45,133 nt of DNA from Bacteroidota bacterium (GTDB lineage Bacteria > Bacteroidota > Bacteroidia > JABEUT01), in the NCBI GenBank assembly GCA_013288345.1, contig JABDCA010000023.1, forward strand, positions 1 through 45,133, given 5' to 3'. This document shows, piece after piece, positions 1 through 6,501 of this stretch (positions are counted from its first letter, which is position 1; each line of letters opens with the position of its first letter). The notes beneath the pieces are model-generated. The model had not been told where the DNA came from. It made no database searches and was given only the letters and a program-made list of their open reading frames with translations. Made by a program: the position numbers and the translations under genes.

Positions 1-174
1 TTATTCATACCCGATTTAGGCTAAAGCCATCAAATCATTATTCTACTACCACGACCTAAAAGTCTTGGCAATTAAATAAAGAATAACTAAGATCAACAAT
101 TAGAGTTGCCACGACTTTTAAGTCGTGGAGTTAATAATGCGGACTAGTTCAGGCTTTAGCCCAACAACAACAAA
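1..174. repeat. Nested inverted-repeat intergenic element downstream of carA
   Basis: This non-coding stretch is built from paired arms. The outer arms GGCTAAAGCC (19-28) and GGCTTTAGCC (152-161) are perfect inverted copies. Inside lies the palindrome CCACGACTT-TT-AAGTCGTGG (109-128) and, at 49-68, a degenerate copy of it (CCACGAC...GTCTTGG). The sequence could fold into a long nested structure. It looks like the short interspersed palindromic repeats common in Bacteroidota spacers. I see no open frame and no clear T-tract terminator for carA. Confidence 0.6.
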
Positions 175-1320
175 TTATTTGAGTAACTCTTTTATTTTAG
201 AGTCTCTTACATCCACCCTTGATTTTTTTATCATAGTAACGAAATCATCGAACAGGTAGCGCGAATCGTGCGGGCCCGGTGATGCTTCAGGATGGTACTG
301 TACTGCAAATACAGGCAAGTCGGTGCGCCTTATACCCTCAATTGTATCGTCATTCAGGTTTATGTGAGTAACCTCAATATTGGGGTTCTTCTTTATTTCA
401 TCTTCGCTAACAGCAAAGCCATGGTTTTGCGATGTTACTTCGCAAAGGCCTGTTATAAGATTTTTAACCGGATGGTTAATACCCCTGTGGCCTGCATGCA
501 TTTTGTAGGTCGATATGCCACTTGCCAAGGCTATTAATTGGTGGCCAAGGCAAATGCCCATTACCGGTATGCCCGATTTTATAACCTGTTCAATTACCTT
601 AACCTCAGCTTTCATGGCTGAAGGATCGCCGGGGCCGTTAGATATCATAAAGCCCGATGGCTTCCACTTCATCATTTCATCGAACGAGGTAGTCATTGGG
701 AACACCTTAACATAGCAATCGCGGTCGGTAAGGCAGCGGACAATGTTTCCTTTTACGCCCATATCCATAAGGGCCACACGTTGCTTCGAATCAGGATTAC
801 CTTCTTCGTAAGCTACTTTGGTAGATACCTTTGATGACAACTCGAGCCCTTGCATAGAAGGAACTTTATCGAGCAATTTCTTTAATTCTTTTATATCTGT
901 AATCTCAGATGAGATGATAGCGTTCATGGCACCTTTATTGCGCAGGTAGCGCACCAGGGCACGAGTATCAACATCTGATATAGCTACTATGTTATTCTTT
1001 ATAAAGTATTCCTTTAATGACATTTGAGCCCTTTTTCGCGAAGGATACTCATTGAATGTACGGCAAACCAAACCCGATATCTTAATGCCCTTCGATTCGC
1101 TTTCATGCTCCTCAACCCCATAATTACCAATGTGTACGTGGGTAGCAACCAATATTTGTCCGAAGTAAGATGGATCAGTAAAAATTTCCTGGTAGCCGGT
1201 CATACCGGTGTTAAAACAAATTTCGCCAGTGGTAGTACCTATCTTTCCGGCAGCACGGCCTGTAAAAACTCTTCCGTCTTCTAAAAGCAATACTGCAACT
1301 GGAAATAGGCTATCTGACAT
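175..1320 (-). CDS. carA: Carbamoyl-phosphate synthase small (glutaminase) subunit CarA
   Basis: CarA hydrolyses glutamine and channels ammonia to the large subunit CarB to make carbamoyl phosphate for pyrimidine and arginine synthesis in the cytoplasm. The 381-residue product has the family's usual length. The N-terminal CPSase small-chain domain spans about residues 6-140. The class I glutamine amidotransferase domain follows, with GPGDPSA at 229-235, the nucleophile Cys257 in GICLGH, and His343/Glu345 in QYHPEAS completing the triad. The start is ATG at 1320, with a TAAATTTG box 22 bases upstream. No carB or other pyrimidine gene is next to it, so the two subunits are encoded apart here or carB lies outside the window. 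Identification is secure from the motifs. Confidence 0.97.
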   Translation of the reverse strand: MSDSLFPVAVLLLEDGRVFTGRAAGKIGTTTGEICFNTGMTGYQEIFTDPSYFGQILVATHVHIGNYGVEEHESESKGIKISGLVCRTFNEYPSRKRAQMSLKEYFIKNNIVAISDVDTRALVRYLRNKGAMNAIISSEITDIKELKKLLDKVPSMQGLELSSKVSTKVAYEEGNPDSKQRVALMDMGVKGNIVRCLTDRDCYVKVFPMTTSFDEMMKWKPSGFMISNGPGDPSAMKAEVKVIEQVIKSGIPVMGICLGHQLIALASGISTYKMHAGHRGINHPVKNLITGLCEVTSQNHGFAVSEDEIKKNPNIEVTHINLNDDTIEGIRRTDLPVFAVQYHPEASPGPHDSRYLFDDFVTMIKKSRVDVRDSKIKELLK

Positions 1321-1341
1321 CGGTTTTTATTTTATCGCTCG

Positions 1342-1349
1342 CAAATTTA
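1342..1349 (-). promoter_or_regulatory. Candidate -7 box TAAATTTG upstream of carA
   Basis: On the minus strand this reads TAAATTTG, matching the Bacteroidota -7 consensus TAnnTTTG, 22 bases before the carA ATG. A TTG occurs 23 bases further upstream, slightly farther than the usual spacing, so only the -7 part is well supported. Confidence 0.4.
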
Positions 1350-1404
1350 CATCTTTTATCCTTTTCTTTCGGCAAGTAGTTTTTCAAAAGTTATTAACGA
1401 AAAA

Positions 1405-1563
1405 GGCAATGGCACGTAAAGTGTATTTGCGTTAGGGATTATTCGTAACTCGTTTATATAATAAGGAACTCATGAGGGCTTCGCCGTTGTAGCGGTTACC
1501 CCGCAGCAGAGCGAGGAGTAAAAGCGAATAGCCCGACCCCACGTGCATCGGGGGAACGCCCAA
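1405..1563 (-). repeat. Composite interspersed repeat, copy A
   Basis: Most of the spacer between carA and the next gene is this repeat. Read on the minus strand it matches copy B at 6651-6755: GGGCGTT-CCCCCGATGCACG, then TGGGGTCGGGCTAT, a GC-rich centre containing CCTCGCT, then CCGCTAC and finally TCCCTAACGCAAA. Copy A carries about 50 extra bases (roughly 1437-1488) between the CCGCTAC block and the CCCTAACGC block that copy B lacks. I see no coding frame. The remaining spacer (1568-1596) is a low-complexity run GTTAAAAGTTAAAAGCGAAA that recurs at 5366-5400 and, inverted, at 4206-4228. Confidence 0.7.
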
Positions 1564-1642
1564 AGAAGTTAAAAGTTAAAAGCGAAAAGTGCAAAGCGAG
1601 AACCAAAATTTGAATACTTTTATTGCTTCAACTCCATTGAAT

Positions 1643-3517
1643 ATGAGACTAGTAAAACACTTTTTTATTGCAGCGCTGTTTATTGCCAATGCAGCTATTG
1701 CAGGCAATACCCCTTCCAAGCCTACTGCCACGGCTATAGATACCCTTATGGTACGCCTGAATGGCAAGCCCTACTTTGCTATTAAAGTAAACGGACAACC
1801 ACCTATATATAACGGGCAAATAACCTTTAACCCATTACATGTTACCGATACGGGCAGTATTTCGCTTAAGTGCCTCGATAGTAAGGGCCAGCTTATAAAG
1901 ATGATGCGCGATGGCGATACTATTCAGAATTTCTTTTTTGGGAACATTAAATTATCGTTTACCGATTTTACTGACTCGGTGCAAAAGAAAAAGGCCAAGT
2001 CGAATATATTCAGCCATAAAATACTTTTTTACAATTGCGTGTTTGGCCATGTAACTGCCGATACCACCGAAGACCAATATGCCGAAGATACCAAGCAGAA
2101 GAAGAAAATAGAGTTTAAACACGATGTGCTGTTTATTAACTGCAACTTTTTAAAAGGATTGGAAATAAGCAATTGCATATTCGATAAAAAGTTTTTCATG
2201 ACAGGGCAAATAATGGGCTTTCACCCTGCTATTATTGAGGGCAGCGAGTTTCATGAGGAGACCTATTTTTTTGCAGCCCCACCCGATGGCTATAAGGGCG
2301 TATCGAGCTTTACCATTAACCTGTGTAAGTTTTATGCGCCTGTTATATTGTCGATAATAGATAACGATAAGTCGAAGGTGGCTGTGGAGCGTTGCAAGTT
2401 TACCGATGTGTTTTCGCTGGGTAAGAGCATACCGCCCAATATATTTGAGCGCTTCCACGAGGCAAGCAAAGGCAAGCACTACATTGACCGCATTTACAAC
2501 TACAGTAGTTATTATGCAGGCTTTTTAAGCAAAAAATACAAAACCGAGTATTACGGCACCGATGATACAATAGAGCAATTTACCCACAACGACCGCAAGT
2601 TGTATAACCTTACCCTGAAGCAATTGCAATGCAAGTATGTTGATATTGCCAATTCTACTTTGGTGAACGCATGGCTTGAAGATGTATCGATTAGCGGATG
2701 TATTGATATTACCGGTTGCAGCCTGGCTTACACTGCCGACTATACCGGCAAGCAAGGGTTGGAGGATATTAACTTCCCGAACAACAACGGTATTATTTAT
2801 GCCAACTACAAATCATTTTCGCCGGATGCCTTTAAGCTGAGCAATTACCTGGAAAAGATACAGATACACCCGCTGGTGCACAACTTTTTCGATACCACTG
2901 CCAACTTTGTAGAGGAGAACGAAAACTTTTACAACCTTATAAAAGACTACAGCGTAAAGCACTTTACCAATGCCGATATGGTTACGGGCATTAAGGCCCG
3001 CTACGACCGCGAAAAAAGCCTGTGGCTGCTGCAATACCACAGCGCACACTTTAAGCATGGCGAAACCTTTAGCGACCGCTGGCTCAACTTCTTCCCGATG
3101 GTGGGTGGAGAATTTTTAGAAATTACAGTATCATCGGGCTATAAGGGCGAATGGAAGTTTGCTATATGGGTGCTTACCATTATTTTAACCTTTACCTGCT
3201 TTTATTACTTCAGGCATAAGGAAGCGGTGATAGACTACCTTAACTCGAAGTTTAACAAGGAGCTTGATAAGATTGAGAACTACAGCACCCTTAAAATTTA
3301 TGGCAGCCACAATGTATGGCGCGATTTCTTCCGTTGCCTGTGGTTTAGCGCTATGGTGTTTGTTGACCCACGACTGCCTATTAGCTTTTTTAACCTGCGT
3401 TCGGGCTTTTTTGCCATGGTGCTTATTGAATGGCTTTTTGGCTTAACTGCTATACTGCTGTTCCTTATCTTTTTGGCGAGTAATTACTCGTTTATAAGGA
3501 CGTTGATTGGGATATAG
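1643..3517 (+). CDS. Membrane protein with beta-helix-like repeats and degenerate two-TM channel-like C-terminus
   Basis: I cannot name this protein. The ATG at 1643 is preferred over an upstream in-frame ATG at 1589 because it begins a good signal peptide (MRLVKHFFIAALFIANAAIA), giving 624 residues. The exported middle region (about 80-440) has irregular pentapeptide-like N/C-rich strands such as LFINCNFLKGLEISNCIF, suggesting a right-handed beta-helix. Near the C-terminus come a TM helix (WKFAIWVLTIILTFTCFYYF), a linker, a re-entrant-like segment (FRCLWFSAMVFVDPRLPISF) and a last TM helix. This is the order seen in pentapeptide-repeat proteins with an ion-channel (Ion_trans_2) module, but the TxGYG filter is absent. 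The last 65 bases, including the stop, are duplicated at 4235-4299. Function is unknown. Confidence 0.75.
   Translation: MRLVKHFFIAALFIANAAIAGNTPSKPTATAIDTLMVRLNGKPYFAIKVNGQPPIYNGQITFNPLHVTDTGSISLKCLDSKGQLIKMMRDGDTIQNFFFGNIKLSFTDFTDSVQKKKAKSNIFSHKILFYNCVFGHVTADTTEDQYAEDTKQKKKIEFKHDVLFINCNFLKGLEISNCIFDKKFFMTGQIMGFHPAIIEGSEFHEETYFFAAPPDGYKGVSSFTINLCKFYAPVILSIIDNDKSKVAVERCKFTDVFSLGKSIPPNIFERFHEASKGKHYIDRIYNYSSYYAGFLSKKYKTEYYGTDDTIEQFTHNDRKLYNLTLKQLQCKYVDIANSTLVNAWLEDVSISGCIDITGCSLAYTADYTGKQGLEDINFPNNNGIIYANYKSFSPDAFKLSNYLEKIQIHPLVHNFFDTTANFVEENENFYNLIKDYSVKHFTNADMVTGIKARYDREKSLWLLQYHSAHFKHGETFSDRWLNFFPMVGGEFLEITVSSGYKGEWKFAIWVLTIILTFTCFYYFRHKEAVIDYLNSKFNKELDKIENYSTLKIYGSHNVWRDFFRCLWFSAMVFVDPRLPISFFNLRSGFFAMVLIEWLFGLTAILLFLIFLASNYSFIRTLIGI
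3453..3517 (+). repeat. 65-bp direct repeat, left copy (3' end of the upstream gene)
   Basis: This segment, beginning TACTGCTGTTCCTTATC and ending GATTGGGATATAG, is the last 65 bases of the preceding gene including its TAG stop. It recurs in the same orientation at 4235-4299 with a single difference (T at 3481, C at 4263). The 782-base unit from one copy to the next contains only a nucleotidyltransferase gene and intergenic repeats. Confidence 0.95.
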
Positions 3518-3742
3518 GTTTTTTACCGCAAAGACGCTAAGACGCAGTTTTTGTCCCCCGCTGGGAGGGTGCAATTCGGGGGATGATTCTTGTCACCCTG
3601 AGTTGGCGAAGCTTGTCTGTTTGACAAACAGGGGTCTATTCGGGTCTTCACCACAGAGGTACGGAGAACATAGAGCCTCACAGAGTTTTTGCGTATATTT
3701 GTTATTTAGCAGAGGCTATTAAACAACAAAACAATAGTTGAT
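3518..3742. repeat. Patchwork of interspersed repeats upstream of the nucleotidyltransferase
   Basis: The spacer consists of fragments typical of Bacteroidota spacers: ACCGCAAAGACGCTAAGACG near 3525, GTCACCCTGAG near 3593, and CACAGAGGTACGGAGAACAT near 3652. A 15-base palindrome CTGTTTGACAAACAG (3617-3631) interrupts the CACCCTGAG...GAAG-type repeat. A 71-codon open frame here has no protein-like composition and is not called. Confidence 0.6.
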
Positions 3743-4117
3743 ATGCTGTTGCGCGAAAAAGACAAACAGGCTTTATTGCAGATTTTTTCTTCCGCTGACT
3801 TAGAGGTAGAAGTATGGGCTTATGGCAGCAGGGTAAATGGTACTGCCCACGAAGGAAGTGACTTGGATTTGGTTATTAGAACCCACAACCTGAAACCACT
3901 ACCCTTTGATAAATATTCGGAACTATGCGAAAAGATAAGAAACAGCAATATTCCTATATTAGTAGAACTAAGAGACTGGGCCATACTGCCTGAAAGTTTT
4001 CATAAAAACATAGAGCAGCATTACGAACCTTTTTACAGTAGCCTGCATGCTATACTTAAGGAACCACCGGCCAATTACAAAGCAAAAGATGATAAAGGCG
4101 AAGCTGCCAATAAATAA
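3743..4117 (+). CDS. Orphan MNT/HI0073-type nucleotidyltransferase (antitoxin-like)
   Basis: The 124-residue protein is a minimal Pol-beta-superfamily nucleotidyltransferase. The active-site signature is GSRVNGTAHEGSDLDLVI (about residues 28-45), with both metal-binding aspartates present in SDLDL; a third carboxylate is probably in VELRDW. Proteins of this family (HI0073/MntA-like) usually pair with a HEPN-domain protein and can act as toxin-antitoxin modules in which the nucleotidyltransferase adds nucleotides to the HEPN partner. No HEPN gene is found on either side: upstream is repeat DNA and downstream only a 38-codon frame (4089-4205) and the second 65-bp repeat. The gene is therefore an orphan, perhaps the surviving half of a module, inside a repeat-bounded unit. 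Start is ATG at 3743. Confidence 0.85.
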   Translation: MLLREKDKQALLQIFSSADLEVEVWAYGSRVNGTAHEGSDLDLVIRTHNLKPLPFDKYSELCEKIRNSNIPILVELRDWAILPESFHKNIEQHYEPFYSSLHAILKEPPANYKAKDDKGEAANK

Positions 4118-4234
4118 CCTGGGCATGTTTTACGATAAACTAGATTATACCAAGGCTATGCCTTTTTTGTTAATGTTACCGAAAGCACTATCTGCTAAAA
4201 CATAACTTTCAACTTTTAGCTTTTCACTCACCTT

Positions 4235-4299
4235 TACTGCTGTTCCTTATCTTTTTGGCGAGCAATTACTCGTTTATAAGGACGTTGATTGGGATATAG
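4235..4299 (+). repeat. 65-bp direct repeat, right copy
   Basis: This is the second copy of the 3453-3517 segment, identical at 64 of 65 positions. Here it is not part of any gene: the sequence just upstream (4206-4234) is an inverted low-complexity run related to 1568-1596, and the endonuclease remnant ends 11 bases downstream on the other strand. Confidence 0.95.
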
Positions 4300-4310
4300 C
4301 GCTTTTGGGT

Positions 4311-4754
4311 TTATGAAGAAATATCCTTAAACCTGTTTTCTATTTTTTTACTTAACTCTGTAATAACTTCATCAACAATTGGCTTCATATTGACCTCTTT
4401 TGCTATTTCATTCGCAGCTATAATCAAATCCTTATAGAAATTCTTATCACCAGTATACCTAAGCCAAAATTCTTTCCCGATATAAACCTCATAATCTTCT
4501 TCCAGTTTTTTAATAAATGAGTTTTTTTCACTATCCTCACCATATGTTAAGCAAAAAACAAAATCATTTGAATTAACTTTCTTATTATTAGTTTTTGCAA
4601 GATTTCTCAAATCTTTAAAATGATCAATAATAGTTTTTATATCATCTTTATTTATGGCATTCGGGCCTGATTTCAACTGGCAATATTTTATGCGCTTGTC
4701 AATTTGGTCAGAATACTCTCTGCCACACAACAATAACCACTGAAAACCATTTAT
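4311..4754 (-). pseudogene. N-terminally truncated type II restriction endonuclease-like remnant (PD-(D/E)XK)
   Basis: The readable part (about 140 residues from a TTG at 4733, open back to 4754) resembles the C-terminal half of a type II restriction endonuclease of the TdeIII/PmeII kind. It has a QLKSGPNAINKDDIK segment, where QLK (residues 19-21) would be the (E/Q)xK arm of a PD-(D/E)XK active site, followed by an alternating alpha/beta region and KEFWLRYTGDKNFY. The frame meets a stop at 4755-4757 and no frame further upstream continues the protein, so the N-terminal half, with the first catalytic aspartate, is missing. No cognate methyltransferase is present. The stretch is more AT-rich than neighbouring genes. 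The family assignment is from memory of motifs and is moderate; the truncation is seen directly. Confidence 0.5.
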
Positions 4755-4852
4755 TTATGACCATGCGACACGAAAACCATAAACAAAAAAGGCAAAAAAA
4801 TATTCAACTAATTGAAACTCAATGGAGAAGGAAACAAATAAAAGTGTATTTA

Positions 4853-4918
4853 CCGCCAGAAACCGCCACTTTCCGCCAAATATAAAACCTCAAAAATGAA
4901 AAATGATGGTTTTATATT
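4853..4918. promoter_or_regulatory. Three helically phased CCGCCA iterons followed by an 11-bp-stem inverted repeat
   Basis: CCGCCA occurs at 4853, 4863 and 4873, exactly one helical turn apart. It is immediately followed by AATATAAAACC (4879-4889) and its perfect inverted copy GGTTTTATATT (4908-4918) around an 18-base loop. Phased iterons beside an inverted repeat suggest a protein-binding site such as an operator or recombination accessory site, but no protein is assigned. Confidence 0.5.
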
Positions 4919-5007
4919 CACGAACACAATTAAAAACAATACAGATTGAGTAACAAACACCGGCCCAAAAAGCAACAAGAAAAGACAATAGGTAAAACCC
5001 GAAAGTC

Positions 5008-5092
5008 GGTTGACAAAATGCAATTTTTTTTCAAATTCATATTACTGAAAACCAAATGGTTGATGGTTGACAACTGGCCAAAAGTGTCAACC
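5008..5092. promoter_or_regulatory. GGTTGACA cluster (two direct, one inverted)
   Basis: GGTTGACA occurs at 5008-5015 and 5065-5072, and its inverse TGTCAACC at 5085-5092. The last two form an 8-bp-stem inverted repeat with a 12-base centre. This could be an operator or a hairpin; there is no adjacent gene start to link it to. Confidence 0.35.
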
Positions 5093-5535
5093 GTGTTCAG
5101 AGGTTTCATAATTCAATAAAATCATGAACAGAAATATACTTTCCTTATCTTTTCTCTTGACAGAAAAGAAACAAAAGGTCAAGACAGCCGAAGGCGCTCA
5201 TGCCAGAAGGGGCATGACCGTAGTGTTCCGCCCTGCTGCACACTACTGCGCTGCCGCCTGTCGGTTAACACAGGGGAATTTTGATCTGTATAAAGTAGAG
5301 GCACGTGAGGTGAAAAGAGAAGATAACAGGAATGGACACATAGATGCAAAGGATTGTGCCAAATAAGTTAAAAACGAAAAGTGTAAAGTTAAAAGTTAAA
5401 AAATGCTAACAAACTCAACCTTAATCTTAACCTCAACCGCCTATATCTCATTCTTAATTTTAACTTTGAAGCTTAGAAATTGTACTATATCACAATACGT
5501 CTTAACCTAAACCTTAATCTCAGCCTAAACCTGAT

Positions 5536-6501
5536 ATGACATATAAAACGGATGTAGAAGCAGTAGATGCCCTGGGGCATAAGTACCGCGAGCTAACCAA
5601 AGAAATACGCAAAGTAATTATAGGCCAGGAAGCCATAGTAGAAGATGTGCTAAACTCTATCTTCAGCCGTGGGCACTGCCTGCTTATAGGCGTACCGGGC
5701 CTTGCCAAAACCCTATTGGTAAACACCATAGCACAAACCCTTGGCCTGAGCTATAACCGCATACAGTTTACGCCCGATCTTATGCCATCGGACATTATTG
5801 GTACCGATATATTGGATGAGAACCGCAACTTTAAGTTTATAAAAGGCCCTCTGTTTGCCAACATTATTCTGGCCGACGAAATAAACCGTACTCCCCCTAA
5901 AACGCAATCGGCATTGCTCGAGGCCATGCAGGAAAGGGCTGCTACCGTTGGCGGCAAGCGCTACGAACTGGGGAGCCCGTTTTTTGTGCTGGCTACCCAA
6001 AACCCTATCGAGCAAGAGGGTACCTATCCCCTGCCCGAGGCTCAGTTAGACAGGTTCATGTTCAATATTTGGCTCGACTACCCTACCTACAACGACGAGG
6101 TAGAAGTGGTTAAGAACACCACCATCGACAAGGAGGTTCAGCTAAACAAAATACTTACCGCCGAAGAGATATTATTCTTTCAGAACATTGTGCGCAAAAT
6201 ACCTATTGCCGATAACGTGCTTGAATATGCCGTAAAACTGGCTTCGAAAACCCGTCCGCAAACAACCGATGCTCCGCAGATAGTAAAAGATTATATAGTA
6301 TGGGGCGCAGGGCCGCGTGCATCGCAGTTTATGGTAATTGGCGCCAAGTGCCACGCGGTGTTGCATGGCAAGTATTCGCCCGATATTGAAGATGTGAATG
6401 CCGTTGCAGGGCCTATTTTGCGCCACCGCATTGTGCGCAACTACAAAGCCGAGGCCGAGGGTATTACTGTTGATGATATTGTATCAAAATTACTCAGGTA
6501 A
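5536..6501 (+). CDS. MoxR-family AAA+ ATPase
   Basis: MoxR ATPases act as chaperone-like motors, often delivering VWA-domain partners or promoting maturation of envelope or metal enzymes. The 321-residue product has a full AAA core: Walker A GVPGLAKT (52-59), Walker B IILADE (110-115) with the family's NRTPPKTQSALLEAM extension, sensor region LATQNPIEQEGTYPLPEAQL, and a helical lid in which ARxSP-type residues are replaced by GPRASQ. Bacteroidota MoxR genes usually head a bat operon (DUF58, VWA/BatA-B, BatD). Here the gene stands alone: the next gene, 436 bp downstream, is an unrelated glycosyltransferase. The start is the only good ATG, after a low-complexity spacer. Confidence 0.93.
   Translation: MTYKTDVEAVDALGHKYRELTKEIRKVIIGQEAIVEDVLNSIFSRGHCLLIGVPGLAKTLLVNTIAQTLGLSYNRIQFTPDLMPSDIIGTDILDENRNFKFIKGPLFANIILADEINRTPPKTQSALLEAMQERAATVGGKRYELGSPFFVLATQNPIEQEGTYPLPEAQLDRFMFNIWLDYPTYNDEVEVVKNTTIDKEVQLNKILTAEEILFFQNIVRKIPIADNVLEYAVKLASKTRPQTTDAPQIVKDYIVWGAGPRASQFMVIGAKCHAVLHGKYSPDIEDVNAVAGPILRHRIVRNYKAEAEGITVDDIVSKLLR

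Larger units (their letters stand above)
4755..5535. other. 780-bp non-coding region with phased iterons, hairpins and repeat debris
   Basis: No convincing gene is present. From left to right it holds three CCGCCA hexamers spaced exactly 10 bp (4853-4878), a perfect 11-bp-stem inverted repeat (4879-4918), GGTTGACA motifs (5008, 5065 and inverted at 5085), an interspersed repeat with the hairpin TCTTTTCTCTTGACAGAAAAGA near 5143, a low-complexity GTTAAAAGTTAAAA run (5366-5400), and a T/A/C-rich stretch of CCTTAATCTTAACCTCAACC type (5417-5533) up to the MoxR start. The 80-codon frame at 5124-5366 lies on repeat DNA and is not called. Confidence 0.6.

Noticed and set aside
3507..3722. 71-codon frame upstream of the nucleotidyltransferase
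   Set aside because: It is composed of repeat fragments and a palindrome, overlaps the previous gene's end, and has no signal or domain.
4089..4205. 38-codon frame overlapping the end of the nucleotidyltransferase, considered as a remnant HEPN partner
   Set aside because: It is too short, lacks the RxxxxH motif of HEPN proteins, and nothing continues it in other frames.
5124..5366. 80-codon plus-strand open frame
   Set aside because: It lies on an interspersed repeat (hairpin plus AGAAAAGAAACAAAAGGTCA-type sequence), has no protein-like core and no family resemblance, so it is treated as repeat DNA.
5417..5533. AACCTTAATCTTAACCTCAACC-like stretch considered as a CRISPR or telomere-like array
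   Set aside because: The units are irregular, with no constant repeat length or unique spacers; it is low-complexity spacer.
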